64,000 nucleotides of DNA from an uncultured Alphaproteobacteria bacterium (GCA_944391345.1 CALXTE010000008.1:1-64000); one strand, 5' to 3'. Shown: positions 28,801 through 37,191, numbered from the stretch's first letter. Notes: generated by a model not told the origin, from the letters alone. Program-made: numbers and translations.

Positions 28801-29974
28801 TGTTAATGGCGCGTTTAATGTTGCGTGGATGGAAAAAATTTCTCCTCTTTCGTTTAATTGGAGCGGCAGTTTGGAAAATCCGCAAGTTAGCGTTGATGTG
28901 TCGGTTTTGACCAGCGAATTTGACGCGCGTAATGCCAAACTTGAGGCAGAGCGCAAGGCTAAAGAAAAAGCGGCTCAGGAGGCCATGAAGGCACGTTTTG
29001 ATGCGCAAGTCAGCCAGACAAAATCGTTGAAGGCTAAGTTTGATAAAGAGATTTTGCCCAAGTATAACACGGCGTCTAAACTTGCGGAAGAAATGTCGTA
29101 TAAGCGCTCTTACGGTACATTAAATAAAAAGTTAGATACGGCAGTCGGGCTTTTGGATGAGGCCGCGGCCATGGCACTTTCTCCTCAGATGTCAGATAAG
29201 TTAATCGGGGATATTGCCGAGAAAAATAAAAAAGTGGCGGATGAGGTTGCTTCCTATCAGAAAGAGCTAGATGATTTGTATTTAGCCGAGGTAAAGCAGC
29301 GGCTCGGAAAATATAATGATAACTTTAATCAATCTTATCAAGCCGTAACAGCGCAGGTCGATGATTTTAACAAAAAATTGCAGGCGTTTACGCCGAGGTT
29401 GACGGCCAGTGAAAGTATTGTTGTGCTTGAAAATGATGACGAGATTAAAAAGCTTAACTCTAAGCTGAGTGATAAAATGATGAATCTTTCGGATTTGCAA
29501 AAGAAGTCTGCCGATGCTTATCAGCTGGTGGCGGCCCAGAATGATACTAATGTTTTAGAGCGTGTGGTCGCTATTTTGAAAAATAATCAAGCCTCAGTTC
29601 AGAGCGAACAGCAAGAAATGTCGTCTTTGATTTCTCAGATACTCGAAAAAGCAGAGCAGATTACGGCTGCCGAAGAACAGGCTGCACTCTTGCGTCGGCA
29701 AGAGGCCGAACGTCAGAAAAAGGTTGAAGAAGCCACAGGCACTATCGCTAATGCCGACGGTAAGGTTAAGACCATTGTGCCGGATATTAACAAAATTGAA
29801 AAGGCAGAAGCCGAAATCAGCCAAGAAAAACGTGTCGTATTGGATTTTTCCGATGATAAGGAAAATAAGCCTAAAGAAGTCGTAGAGCGGAAGTTTTTGT
29901 CTGTTCCTGAAGATGGAGAAGCTCCGCAACTTGTAGAAAAACGCAGTGTTAGCGGCAAAATATCGCGTGATTAA
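25811..29974 (+). CDS. AsmA-family inner-membrane/periplasmic protein
   Basis: The likely start is TTG 25811, which has GAGGAG 6 nt upstream. The protein is then 1387 residues with an N-terminal anchor (KKILLILLGLVLLMIIGLV). A long repeat-rich beta-strand region of AsmA type follows, opening with GRIAASLSELTGKKVVFNGP. A C-terminal Lys/Glu/Ala-rich coiled coil (about 1060-1330) comes next and then a charged tail. AsmA-like proteins form bridges for phospholipid movement between membranes. The coiled-coil extension is unlike short E. coli AsmA. It is divergent from the cdd operon. Confidence 0.82.
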   Translation: MKKILLILLGLVLLMIIGLVTYVSMIDWNEHKGRIAASLSELTGKKVVFNGPLSVSLLPSPQMHATEVQVFNTSGDYAQKPLVNIKELSAKITFSSLFGGDFDISRVSLIEPEIAFEVASDGTLNWASGGQKFQEDNIRQMQISLDSVTLENAKLHFMYPQMKIDSVLSNLNAEIIAETVFGPYRIEGSYTKGENPEGFAVSIGQIAENIATSINLAVNFPTTKSYARFDGTVYFRDRKILGNIIAESEQPVDFAKDMFQLDLDKALNQKFALTAAVDSGLEKMTLSNVVIKYGKTSGAGNVLIPLPTEQSDVYYPRVELAFNMTDFDLDLPLSLLKAALKDYPKNPLSDVRLGFDLIGDVKALKSYYNNQTINDLAASFDLKNGQLFLRGLKGKVFNDTTFNLDGSAEIVDGYIDFDATPSFETSEFSKVLEWLGYMPHQVAPATYQKASAEATIKGTGNQIYISSLALFVDNMFFSGDAGIVLGDTIDSMWVINADNINFDNYISSLSEADAQKTFGEKLGLMFKDLAALNSHNFNLTFNLDKGIFRSVPFEGLKADFQLSDGKMRLNNFEVANIYDSSLLMSGIVSGFGQEPVVESMQYDFAAKNFSDLSEKLKLFAVPNLLSKAKEVSSKGVVSGNLQYVAAKTENQIDKNIVNYSGVIDFSSGKALWDGDFDIQSSDFVKMLNGLGVAYVPQAFSLGLFNAKADFKGAMDNFSSENVTLNVGANNYNGTVAYDATSGRSKLTLKGKINRFETSRFMPETNAKAQVSFQTSGGVVNFLTKPAWSKVPFNLMPLTKMDVYADLTIDELLLQNLKFSNAVVAFALDGGKFSLQSFNGNFAGGQVLANGELALGAKPDINFNLEGKNILMSSLNLGGKVFAVRDGNLNFHFNGRSILASESDFFEGLNGALVFDLSGASIKGWNLWNIKEDINKRTAASGLKEVVLENLQSGSTQFDSIKGNMKLEKGTYLAENLTFDGSLASINAKVDGNFMTWDVNGAFNVAWMEKISPLSFNWSGSLENPQVSVDVSVLTSEFDARNAKLEAERKAKEKAAQEAMKARFDAQVSQTKSLKAKFDKEILPKYNTASKLAEEMSYKRSYGTLNKKLDTAVGLLDEAAAMALSPQMSDKLIGDIAEKNKKVADEVASYQKELDDLYLAEVKQRLGKYNDNFNQSYQAVTAQVDDFNKKLQAFTPRLTASESIVVLENDDEIKKLNSKLSDKMMNLSDLQKKSADAYQLVAAQNDTNVLERVVAILKNNQASVQSEQQEMSSLISQILEKAEQITAAEEQAALLRRQEAERQKKVEEATGTIANADGKVKTIVPDINKIEKAEAEISQEKRVVLDFSDDKENKPKEVVERKFLSVPEDGEAPQLVEKRSVSGKISRD

Positions 29975-30064
29975 ATTCCTTGTGGCTTTTTGGATAAGGG
30001 TGATTGTAATGCCGTTTTTTTGTGTTATATTACCTTATTATCATGTTACCAAAGGAATAAAGAA

Positions 30065-30955
30065 ATGTTTGCTAAGCCTGAAGTTTGTATTTTGCCGGTT
30101 GCCGGTTTGTCTACCAGAAATTTGCCGGCAACAAAAGTGATTCACAAAGGTTTTTTAACCTTACACGGAAAGCCGATTATTCAATATGCGGTTGATGCTT
30201 GTAAAGAAATCGGAATTAAAGAAGTTGTGTTTATTTACAGCGATGAAATAGGTAAGGATTTGTTCGAAAGCTATTTTTCGCCCAATGAGACGTTGGAGAA
30301 TCATTTGCGGACGCATAATAAGCATGATTTGCTTAAAATCGTGCAAGATATTGTTCCTGAAAACATGAAGTTTTCGTTTGCACGGCAGAGCGAGCCGAAA
30401 GGAAACGGTCATGCAATTCTTATGGCAAAAGAAATTGTCGGTAAACGTGATTTTGTGGTGATGTGGCCGGATGATGTTTACATCAGCTATCATGGGCAAG
30501 GGATTTTGTCGCAGCTGGTCGAAGTGTTTCAAGAAACCGGCGGTATGGTTGAAAATATTATGGAATTTCCGCGCGAGCAGATGGTTCGTTATGGGGCTTT
30601 GGTCGGGGCTGTTCGTGCCGGCAGAATTGTAAAAGCGCAGGGATTGGTCGAAAAGCCATCGCTTGAGAATGTTCCTTCTAATTATGCCAGCATGGGGCCG
30701 TATATTTTGCCAAATGTTATTATGGATATTTTGCCCGAAGTGCGTAAAGGCAATAATGGCGAGATTAATCTGACAGATGCAATGGAACTGGCGGCACAAC
30801 GCGGTGTGCCTTTGCATGGTGTTTTGTGTGATGCCGTTCGTTTTGACTGTGGTACGGCAAAAGAGCTTGAAAAGTCAAATATTTATTTGTCATTAATGGC
30901 TGATAATGAGTTGCGGGCTTATACGCGTAAGCTGCTTGATACCATGGTTGTGTAA
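30065..30955 (+). CDS. UTP-glucose-1-phosphate uridylyltransferase (GalU-like), divergent
   Basis: From ATG 30065 (AAAGGA upstream) the product is 296 residues, GalU-sized. The nucleotide-binding N-terminus is VAGLSTRNLPATKVIHKG, where GalU enzymes usually read GLGTRFLPATKxxPKEM. So a core Gly is Ser and the PKE is changed to HKG. Other GalU features are present: FARQSEPKGNGHAIL, FVVMWPDDV, LVEKP, and the late RFDCGTAKEL. It would make UDP-glucose for envelope sugars, but the altered loop leaves substrate preference open. Confidence 0.78.
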   Translation: MFAKPEVCILPVAGLSTRNLPATKVIHKGFLTLHGKPIIQYAVDACKEIGIKEVVFIYSDEIGKDLFESYFSPNETLENHLRTHNKHDLLKIVQDIVPENMKFSFARQSEPKGNGHAILMAKEIVGKRDFVVMWPDDVYISYHGQGILSQLVEVFQETGGMVENIMEFPREQMVRYGALVGAVRAGRIVKAQGLVEKPSLENVPSNYASMGPYILPNVIMDILPEVRKGNNGEINLTDAMELAAQRGVPLHGVLCDAVRFDCGTAKELEKSNIYLSLMADNELRAYTRKLLDTMVV

Positions 30956-30975
30956 TTTAATATAATGTTTCTAAC

Positions 30976-31009
30976 GGCCTCGGCAAAATTGTCGAGGTCT
31001 TTTTTTTAT
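30976..31009 (+). terminator. Intrinsic terminator after galU-like gene
   Basis: CCTCG (30979-30983) and CGAGG (30993-30997) with further partial pairing of GGCAA/TTGTC form a hairpin followed by eight T residues. Confidence 0.65.
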
Positions 31010-31353
31010 TCGCAAGAATATTTGCCGCCGCAGCTGGCCCCGGTATCTTGGTCCATAGAGGTACATTCTTCTGCCGTGAAAATATATTCATCCGGACAAC
31101 AGCTTTGGAAATAGCTTCCATTATATGGGCAGGGATAGGCACCGATAAAGCCGGTTGGGCAAGAGGTTATGGTATAGCCTTCATCTTCGCAAGAATTGGC
31201 TTTTTTAGAGTCTAGGTTGTAAAAGTTGTCGGCGCCGCGTTCGCCGCTGAAGGTGGCTCCCTTGTCTATGACAAAGCGGACATCAGCTTGGGCCGAGGCG
31301 GAAAAAACAGTGAACAAAACGGCAAAAATTTTTAAGCAGGTTTGAGGTTTCAT
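31006..31353 (-). CDS. Small cysteine-rich secreted protein
   Basis: From ATG 31353 (MKPQTCLKIFAVLFTVFSASAQA) the 115-residue precursor has a Sec signal peptide with AxA cleavage. The mature part has ten or so cysteines, with TSCPTGFIGAYPCP and SCCPDEYIF motifs suggesting several disulfides in the periplasm or outside the cell. No known family is recognised. No clear ribosome binding site is seen at this start; an upstream in-frame start at 31386 exists but lacks support. Confidence 0.6.
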   Translation of the reverse strand: MKPQTCLKIFAVLFTVFSASAQADVRFVIDKGATFSGERGADNFYNLDSKKANSCEDEGYTITSCPTGFIGAYPCPYNGSYFQSCCPDEYIFTAEECTSMDQDTGASCGGKYSCE

Positions 31354-31441
31354 GAAATAAAGTCTTGTTACGAAGGTTTTTTGCAAAAAGCTTCGACACG
31401 AATGCCGAAGCTTAAAGGAGAAAGAAAAAATTTAGTCTATG

Positions 31442-31627
31442 CTATTGTCTTCCACGGATTTGCAATGAAAGGCGGAGTAAAGCATCTTTTTGTTTTAATT
31501 TTTGTTTTTTCAGTTCTTCAATCTTAATAAGATTTTTCCAGACATGCTGTTCTTCTTTGCGGATTGCCGCGTCAAGATAAGCGTGCTGAATTTTGAGGTT
31601 TTCTAAGCTGGTTTGTACAGTAACCAT
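31442..31627 (-). CDS. DUF465 (YdcH-type) small coiled-coil protein
   Basis: The 61-residue protein is an all-helical hairpin: LENLKIQHAYLDAAIRKEE then LIKIEELKKQKLKQKDALLRL. This matches the DUF465 pattern in which a short helix with xxxHxxLDxxI is followed by a Lys-rich helix ending LKxKDxLxRL. GGGAGG lies upstream of ATG 31627. Function is unknown; the family is common in Alphaproteobacteria. Confidence 0.75.
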   Translation of the reverse strand: MVTVQTSLENLKIQHAYLDAAIRKEEQHVWKNLIKIEELKKQKLKQKDALLRLSLQIRGRQ

Positions 31628-31811
31628 TGCGGCCTCCCTCTCTCTGGTAAGTATAACAATTTTATTATAAAACATATTTTTTATTCTGCCAAGTGAAATC
31701 TTTTATCTTTTGTATAGTAAAAATGGTGTGTTCGGGCTTTTTGATAACAAAATTTTAAGCATTGAAAGTTAAAATGTAACAAATAATTTACATTAATTGT
31801 ACTAAAAACTA

Positions 31812-31840
31812 TTGAAAATAGACGAATTTTGTGATATTAA
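31812..31840 (+). promoter_or_regulatory. Candidate sigma-70 promoter of the 1005-residue protein gene
   Basis: TTGAAA (31812-31817), a 17-nt spacer and TATTAA (31835-31840) lie 48 nt before the start codon at 31888. Confidence 0.5.
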
Positions 31841-31887
31841 TAAGTTATGGTACAAGTTTATAGAAATGCTTTCTGGAGGGCAGGACA

Positions 31888-34800
31888 ATGGCAGAAAATG
31901 ACAGTAATCAACCGAAAAATTTAGACGAATGGTTGGCACAACATCCGGATTTGGATTCGAATTATGTTTCTTCTTTAAGGTTGCGCGTCGATACGGTTGG
32001 GTTTAATTTAGATGATGTAAACAGAAATTTTGCAGATTATCAAGCACGTCAAGCCGGAACAAATGTTAATCAAGCAACTCAAGATGAACCAAGAGTTCAA
32101 GATAATCAGCAATCTCAAGATAATCAACAGCCTCAAGAAGAGCCGAAGAAATCTTTTTCTGATGAAGAATATGCTAGCGCGGTTGAATTGGCAAACGGAG
32201 ATTTGTCAAAGTTGTCTTTTGAACAGACTGCAGCGGCTTGGAGCGTTTTGTCTTCGGTTGATGAAGTGATTGCACAAAAAACACATCCTGACCGCGCGGC
32301 CGCCAAAAATAAGCTGAAAGAATTTGCTGAACAAAAAGTGGCCGAAGCCGCTCAGAAAGGTGCTGACGGAAAAGATCAGCCTTTAAGCATGGAAAATGCT
32401 CCGGAATTGTCCTCTTGGCTTGCTATCAGCAATGATGTTCAAGCCAATAATAACAACCAAGAGAAAAAAGACCGCAATGCGGCTTTGGGCGAACGGTTGG
32501 ACAAGTTTTATAAAGAATTTGATGAAGAATACGGTTTGAATAACCTTCCTGACGGTAAGACTATTGAAAAAAACAGTACCGAGCTTGAGGCAATGGAAAA
32601 GGACTTTGATCCTTTTGCTAAAGATGAGAAAGGAAATTTGGTTCATCCTGAATTTGCCGGTGTGGCCGCTTTTTATGATAATTTAGAGATTGATAACTCG
32701 GATAAAGATACTGATAAGCTGGATAAAGATTCTTATCGTAATGATATGACGGCTTTGGCAATTGCCGAGGCTAATGCTACATTGAGTATTGATTCGGAAT
32801 TTGCAAAACTTTCTGCGGAAGATAAGAAAAAACGCTTTGCATCCGAGGTTGCTAGCCATATGGAAATGGGGGCAACCAATTTGATTGCAACCCAGATGGC
32901 GATGAATGCGGCAGAAAAAGCCGCAGATGGAAAGCCAAAAGATCCAAAAGAGTTTGAAGAAAATGCTCATAAGTATTTTGAAGCAGCTTCAAATGAAGGG
33001 GCTTTGCCGTTAAAGGTTAAAAACAAGACTGCTTTATCTGTTTTGGCTTCTCGTACGACACAGGTATCTCATGTTGCAAAACGTGTGGCTCAAAAGACCG
33101 GTGCCATGAATGTTTGGAACAAGGTTAAAAAGCTTGACCAAGAGTTAACTAAAAAACATCCTAAGGCTTATCCGTTCTTGAAAAATATGGCTAAGACTGC
33201 CGCTATCGGTGGTTTGACCGGTGGTGCCGGTTTAGCCGTTTATTCTGCATACAAAGCCGGAAAAGCTATTCAAAAAAGTGTTAAGAACTATAAAAAGAAT
33301 CGTCAAGAAGGACAGTCTTATTGGAATTATTTGAAAAAGAATCCGAAGCAGATTGTGGCAATGACAGCGGCAGTTGCCGGTGCAGCTTTGTCGGCTTATG
33401 GTGTGGGCGGAGATTTCCTAAGTGCAGATTCTTGGGGATTGAGTGGTGATTTGGCACAAAATGCGTTTTCTGACGGAGCTACTCAGGCGGCATCGGATGC
33501 GGCTGCTCAGGCAGCAACACAGACTGCTGCGGACGCGGCGACACAGACAGCTTCCAGCACGGCAACGCAAGCAACGGCTGAGGCTGCCAAAGCTCCTACG
33601 CCTTGGCTAAAAGCTGCCAGAGCCGGTGTGGCTGTTGGCGCCGGTTTGGCAACAGGTGCGGTGGATGCCGTAAAAGCTTTAGGCGAAAAAGATCCGGCAA
33701 AGCGTAAGCAGATGTTAAAAGATGCTTGGAAATCTGCAAGTGGTGCGGTTGTCGGTGCTTTTGCCGGTATGTTTGCAGCTGAAGCTGTTGGTGGGCTTAT
33801 GCATGGTGATGGAAATTCTGCCGAGGAGGTAAAAGTTCCTGAAGCTCCAGAACAAGCGCCGACGCTTGATCAGATTAATCCGGAGGTTTTGGAAGAACCG
33901 AAGATAGAGGTTGAACCGACAATTGAGGATCTTAAAGGACATGATGTTCCTGAGCCAGATGTTCATAATGAGCCAGCACCGGATGTTCATAATGAGCCAG
34001 TACCGGATGTTCATAATATTCCTGAAGCTCCGGAACAAGCTCCAACAATTGATGAAATTAACCCCGAAGTTTTGAATGATCAGAAACCGGAACTTGAGCC
34101 AACCTTAAATGATCTCGATATTACTCCTGCTCAAGAAAGCAATATTCCTTCTCACGGGCAGATGTATAATTTTGCAGAAGAGCTTGAGACGCGTTTGCAA
34201 GAAAATTCAGATGCTTCCCAACAGGCTGTTTTGCGTGAAACTATTCTTGATCAGATTAAAAGCGGTGCCATGACCGAAGAACAAGCGGCAAGAGCTGCTG
34301 CTATCTTTAGTGAAACAGGACAGGAATTAGGCCTTACGGATTATGAAAGTGTGGCTCGTGCGGTTCAGAAAGGCGCTTTGGCGGCTGATCAAGAGCAGTC
34401 TTTGGAAATCAATGCTGAGATTGCTGCGGAACAACATAATGCTGAGATTCAAAATGATGGTGACAAATTTATTGATCGAAGCAATCTTTATAATGATGTG
34501 GCAGAGCGCTATGAACAGAGCGGTGATATTGGAAACTCTATGAATCAAGCTGTTAATGCGGCTGTCGAAAACGGAACCCTTAATCAGCAAGAGGCTCAAG
34601 CTGCCGTGGCAGAGTTTACGGCTTCTGTTGAGGGACATCACGGTAATGCTGATAAAGCGTTGGATTCTTTGCAAGATCAGTATAATCAAAATGCTGAGGA
34701 AGTCAGAGATTATCGGGCTAATCATTCTTCTCTTGAAGAAGAAAATGCCAGAGCAACCAAACCGATTTCTGAGAGATTGGCAGAGTTGAGCGGGCGCGGC

Positions 34801-34905
34801 AGTGATACTTCTCATGCAACAAGTGGCGGTGATAAACCAGTTGTTCATCAGAATACTTCTCAAACGCAACAAACAGTGGTTACAAGAAATCAAGGACGTG
34901 AATAG
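31888..34905 (+). CDS. Large repeat-containing protein, unknown function
   Basis: The 1005-residue protein has no signal peptide. It opens with a Gln/Asn-rich acidic region (1-90) and a helical Lys/Glu-rich part (90-380). Several glycine/alanine-rich hydrophobic stretches follow (about 430-450, 490-515, 575-600, 615-635) that could span or insert in membranes. An Ala/Thr-rich low-complexity run lies at about 525-570. Next come two copies of an acidic Pro-rich block with APEQAPT and INPEVL, separated by PDVHNEP repeats (about 650-745). The C-terminus is Gln-rich and helical. CTGGAGGG precedes the ATG. I recognise no family; a large surface or effector-like protein is a guess. Confidence 0.75.
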   Translation: MAENDSNQPKNLDEWLAQHPDLDSNYVSSLRLRVDTVGFNLDDVNRNFADYQARQAGTNVNQATQDEPRVQDNQQSQDNQQPQEEPKKSFSDEEYASAVELANGDLSKLSFEQTAAAWSVLSSVDEVIAQKTHPDRAAAKNKLKEFAEQKVAEAAQKGADGKDQPLSMENAPELSSWLAISNDVQANNNNQEKKDRNAALGERLDKFYKEFDEEYGLNNLPDGKTIEKNSTELEAMEKDFDPFAKDEKGNLVHPEFAGVAAFYDNLEIDNSDKDTDKLDKDSYRNDMTALAIAEANATLSIDSEFAKLSAEDKKKRFASEVASHMEMGATNLIATQMAMNAAEKAADGKPKDPKEFEENAHKYFEAASNEGALPLKVKNKTALSVLASRTTQVSHVAKRVAQKTGAMNVWNKVKKLDQELTKKHPKAYPFLKNMAKTAAIGGLTGGAGLAVYSAYKAGKAIQKSVKNYKKNRQEGQSYWNYLKKNPKQIVAMTAAVAGAALSAYGVGGDFLSADSWGLSGDLAQNAFSDGATQAASDAAAQAATQTAADAATQTASSTATQATAEAAKAPTPWLKAARAGVAVGAGLATGAVDAVKALGEKDPAKRKQMLKDAWKSASGAVVGAFAGMFAAEAVGGLMHGDGNSAEEVKVPEAPEQAPTLDQINPEVLEEPKIEVEPTIEDLKGHDVPEPDVHNEPAPDVHNEPVPDVHNIPEAPEQAPTIDEINPEVLNDQKPELEPTLNDLDITPAQESNIPSHGQMYNFAEELETRLQENSDASQQAVLRETILDQIKSGAMTEEQAARAAAIFSETGQELGLTDYESVARAVQKGALAADQEQSLEINAEIAAEQHNAEIQNDGDKFIDRSNLYNDVAERYEQSGDIGNSMNQAVNAAVENGTLNQQEAQAAVAEFTASVEGHHGNADKALDSLQDQYNQNAEEVRDYRANHSSLEEENARATKPISERLAELSGRGSDTSHATSGGDKPVVHQNTSQTQQTVVTRNQGRE

Positions 34906-34920
34906 TCTTTGATAGGCCAA

Positions 34921-34952
34921 AAAAACTGCGTCGTAAAAGGCGCAGTTTTTTT
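34921..34952. terminator. Bidirectional intrinsic terminator
   Basis: AAAAACTGCG (34921-34930) pairs with CGCAGTTTTT (34941-34950) between the convergent large gene and the OmpH-like gene. Confidence 0.87.
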
Positions 34953-34967
34953 GTTTTTTGCAACAGG

Positions 34968-35441
34968 TTATTTATTTAAGACCTCAAGAATTTGTGTGGT
35001 GATGTCATCACCGCCATACATAACGGCGCCTTTGACCATAACGGCGCTGTAGCCCTGAGACTTGGCTTCATCGGCAATCAACTGACGAATCCGAGAATCA
35101 AGAGCCTGAAGCTTTTGGTTATATTCAGTTTGAATGGCGGTTTGTTTTTCTGTCAGTTCTTTTTCAAACTTTTTGGTCATTTCCTCTTTCTTTTGCTCAT
35201 TGGGCTGTTTTTTTATTTCTTCCTGAGCTTTTACCAACCACTGTTGCAATTCAATAGACTTGGTCTGTTGTTCTTCTTGAAGTGCTTGAAGTTCTTTGGC
35301 CTGACTGCCGATAGTCGGGAGGTCAATGATGGCAACGTTTCCGGTTGGAAAAAGGCTCTTAAGTGCATAGCCGGCGATAAAAGCAACGATTATGATTGCA
35401 ACGGCGGCAAGATGTGATTTGTTGTATTCAATTTTTTTCAT
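34968..35441 (-). CDS. OmpH/Skp-like periplasmic chaperone-type protein
   Basis: The 157-residue protein has an N-terminal membrane helix/signal anchor (HLAAVAIIIVAFIAGYAL, about 10-27). A small beta start follows (VAIIDLPTIG), then a long charged coiled coil (about 45-120), then a short closing strand region (GYSAVMVKGAVMYGGDDIT). This is the Skp/OmpH plan, in which trimers hold unfolded outer-membrane proteins in the periplasm. The N-terminus looks uncleaved, so it may stay anchored. AAGGAG precedes the ATG. Confidence 0.7.
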   Translation of the reverse strand: MKKIEYNKSHLAAVAIIIVAFIAGYALKSLFPTGNVAIIDLPTIGSQAKELQALQEEQQTKSIELQQWLVKAQEEIKKQPNEQKKEEMTKKFEKELTEKQTAIQTEYNQKLQALDSRIRQLIADEAKSQGYSAVMVKGAVMYGGDDITTQILEVLNK

Positions 35442-35528
35442 GGTTATCTCCTTTTGTAATTTCGTGTTGAAATTGGTTTTATTCTAGTCTGATTTATGCA
35501 AATTGCAAATTTTATTTTCTGAGCCTGT

Positions 35529-35972
35529 TTATCTTACGGGGTTATCCACACCAAAGACGCGCTCTCTTTCTTGTTCAAGTTCGGGGTGAGACTTGTAAAC
35601 GTCCATATCTCCTTTTTGGGCAGCCAATGTGTATAGTTTTATTTTGAAGTTTATTTTTTCCATATATTTATCCAGAAGCTGCATTTGGACTTTTAGCTTT
35701 TCTTTTTGTTCCTGAAACATTTGCAGGCGCTGGTTGATGGTGGTGTTGCCGGCGTTGAGCCATGCTAGATATTGTTTGATGTTTTTTAGGCTCATGCCGG
35801 TTCCTTTAAGGCATTCTATCATTTGCAGCCAACTTATGTCGTCTTGCGAAAAAACTCTTAATCCGGCAGAATTTTTGCGGATATTCGGTAATAATCCTTC
35901 TTTTTCGTAAAAGCGAAGGGTGTAAGGGCTGAGGCCGCTTTTTTTTGCTGCTTGTCCGATTGTGTATCCCAT
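35529..35972 (-). CDS. MerR-family transcriptional regulator
   Basis: The 147-residue protein begins with the winged HTH of the MerR family (YTIGQAAKKSGLSPYTLRFYEKEGLLP, of which GLSPYTLRFYEKEGLL is diagnostic). A dimerisation coiled coil follows (about 75-120). Effector-binding cysteines of the metal-sensing subgroup are absent, so an organic or redox signal is likely. It is divergent from a flavoprotein gene with a MerR-type operator between them. Confidence 0.93.
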   Translation of the reverse strand: MGYTIGQAAKKSGLSPYTLRFYEKEGLLPNIRKNSAGLRVFSQDDISWLQMIECLKGTGMSLKNIKQYLAWLNAGNTTINQRLQMFQEQKEKLKVQMQLLDKYMEKINFKIKLYTLAAQKGDMDVYKSHPELEQERERVFGVDNPVR

Positions 35973-36031
35973 GTTGTTCTCCTTTTTTTATAAAGCGTAA
36001 TGAGATGCGTTAATATTGTCAATAAAAAAGC

Positions 36032-36062
36032 TTGACTTAGACTTAACTCTAAATGCTATTTT
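36032..36062 (+). promoter_or_regulatory. MerR-type promoter/operator of flavoprotein gene
   Basis: TTGACT (36032-36037) and TATTTT (36057-36062) are 19 nt apart, the stretched spacing typical of MerR-activated promoters. Within the spacer lies the dyad TTAGACTTAACTCTAA (36037-36052; only positions 6 and 11 break symmetry). The adjacent MerR regulator should bind here and untwist the promoter when it senses its ligand. Confidence 0.75.
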
Positions 36063-36092
36063 TATTTTGTTTATTTTTTATGGAGGTTTTAG

Positions 36093-36632
36093 ATGAGTAA
36101 AAAAGTTTTGGTTGTGTCTTCTAGTTTTCGTCGGCACGGAAATTCGGATTTGTTATGTGATGAATTTGTCCGTGGTGCGCAAGAGGCCGGAAATGTGGTT
36201 GAGAAAATCTTTTTGAAAGATTATAAAATTAATTTTTGTTTGGGCTGCGGGGTTTGTAACTCGACTCATAAATGTGTGCAGAAAGATGATATGGAAGCCC
36301 TTATTGCAAAAATGTTGGAAGCTGATGTGATTGTTTTGGCAACGCCGGTTTATTTTTATGCGATGAGCGGGCAGATGAAAACCTTTATTGACAGAACAGT
36401 TCCCCGTTATGAAGAAATATCGGGAAAAGATTTTTATTTTATTCTTTCCGCTGCCGATACTAACAAGGAAAATATGGCACGCGTGATTGAAGGCTTTCGC
36501 GGTTATACGGAAGATTGTTTAGCCGGTGCTAAAGAGAAGGGCATTATTTATGGTGTTGGAGCATGGCAAGCAGGTGAGATTAAGTCTTCTCCGGTTATGG
36601 AAGAAGCTTATCAGATGGGAAAGAGTGTTTAA
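36093..36632 (+). CDS. NADPH-dependent FMN reductase / iron-sulfur-flavoprotein-like
   Basis: The 179-residue flavodoxin-fold protein shows the FMN phosphate loop SSSFRRHGNSD (about residues 9-19), the cysteine motif CLGCGVCNSTHKC (about 49-61) and the flavin-ring region TPVYFYAMSGQMKTFIDR. The Cys motif resembles that of the iron-sulfur flavoprotein / multimeric flavodoxin WrbA-like group. It probably reduces quinones or other electrophiles. TGGAGG precedes the ATG. Control by the divergent MerR protein is strongly suggested by the operator. Confidence 0.85.
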   Translation: MSKKVLVVSSSFRRHGNSDLLCDEFVRGAQEAGNVVEKIFLKDYKINFCLGCGVCNSTHKCVQKDDMEALIAKMLEADVIVLATPVYFYAMSGQMKTFIDRTVPRYEEISGKDFYFILSAADTNKENMARVIEGFRGYTEDCLAGAKEKGIIYGVGAWQAGEIKSSPVMEEAYQMGKSV

Positions 36633-36648
36633 TCCTATTTGAGCGCTT

Positions 36649-37191
36649 TTATTCTTGCAAAAGCTGGTTTAATTTTTTTATGCGCTGTTTCATGGCGCGG
36701 CGGGCAAAATACGGCACAAATTTTTCAAGTCCCAGATAGGTCCAGGGCTTGTAGCGGCGGTAGCTTTTCATGTCTATAAATTTGAGCTGTGTTTTGCCGG
36801 CAAGTTTTTGAATAACAAAATTTTGTAAATTAAAGTCATAAAAAAAGATGTCATTATCAATAAGTCTTTGGCAAAAGTCATCTATTTGGGCTTTTATCTC
36901 CGGTGTTTTGGTGCAATGCGCAAGCGGTTTGGAGATTGTGAGGTCCGAATCGCGCAGAAGTTCCGTGACCATACCGATGCCTTTGTCGGTTTCTACAAGC
37001 TGTTCTTCATAGCGGCAGAGGTATGGCGATAAGGTGTCTTTGAGCTTTTTATAGAGATTTATTTCATCGGTAAAAGATTTTTTTGCGTTACCTTGTTTTA
37101 GAAAAACTTTTATGCAGAGGCGCTGGTTTTGTGGGTGTTCATAGCAGGCGCGCACCGCCCCGTAGCCAATCATTTTATTTAATTTTATCAT
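36649..37191 (-). CDS. YrbL family protein (PhoP-regulatory-network type, kinase-like fold)
   Basis: The 180-residue protein matches the YrbL-PhoP_reg family: a protein-kinase-like core starting GYGAVRACYEHP and CIKVFLK (ATP-site Lys region). FYDFNLQNFVIQ is equivalent to a catalytic loop, and LKFIDMKSY to a DFG-like region. The role in E. coli is undefined beyond PhoP control. It converges on the flavoprotein gene. Confidence 0.75.
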   Translation of the reverse strand: MIKLNKMIGYGAVRACYEHPQNQRLCIKVFLKQGNAKKSFTDEINLYKKLKDTLSPYLCRYEEQLVETDKGIGMVTELLRDSDLTISKPLAHCTKTPEIKAQIDDFCQRLIDNDIFFYDFNLQNFVIQKLAGKTQLKFIDMKSYRRYKPWTYLGLEKFVPYFARRAMKQRIKKLNQLLQE

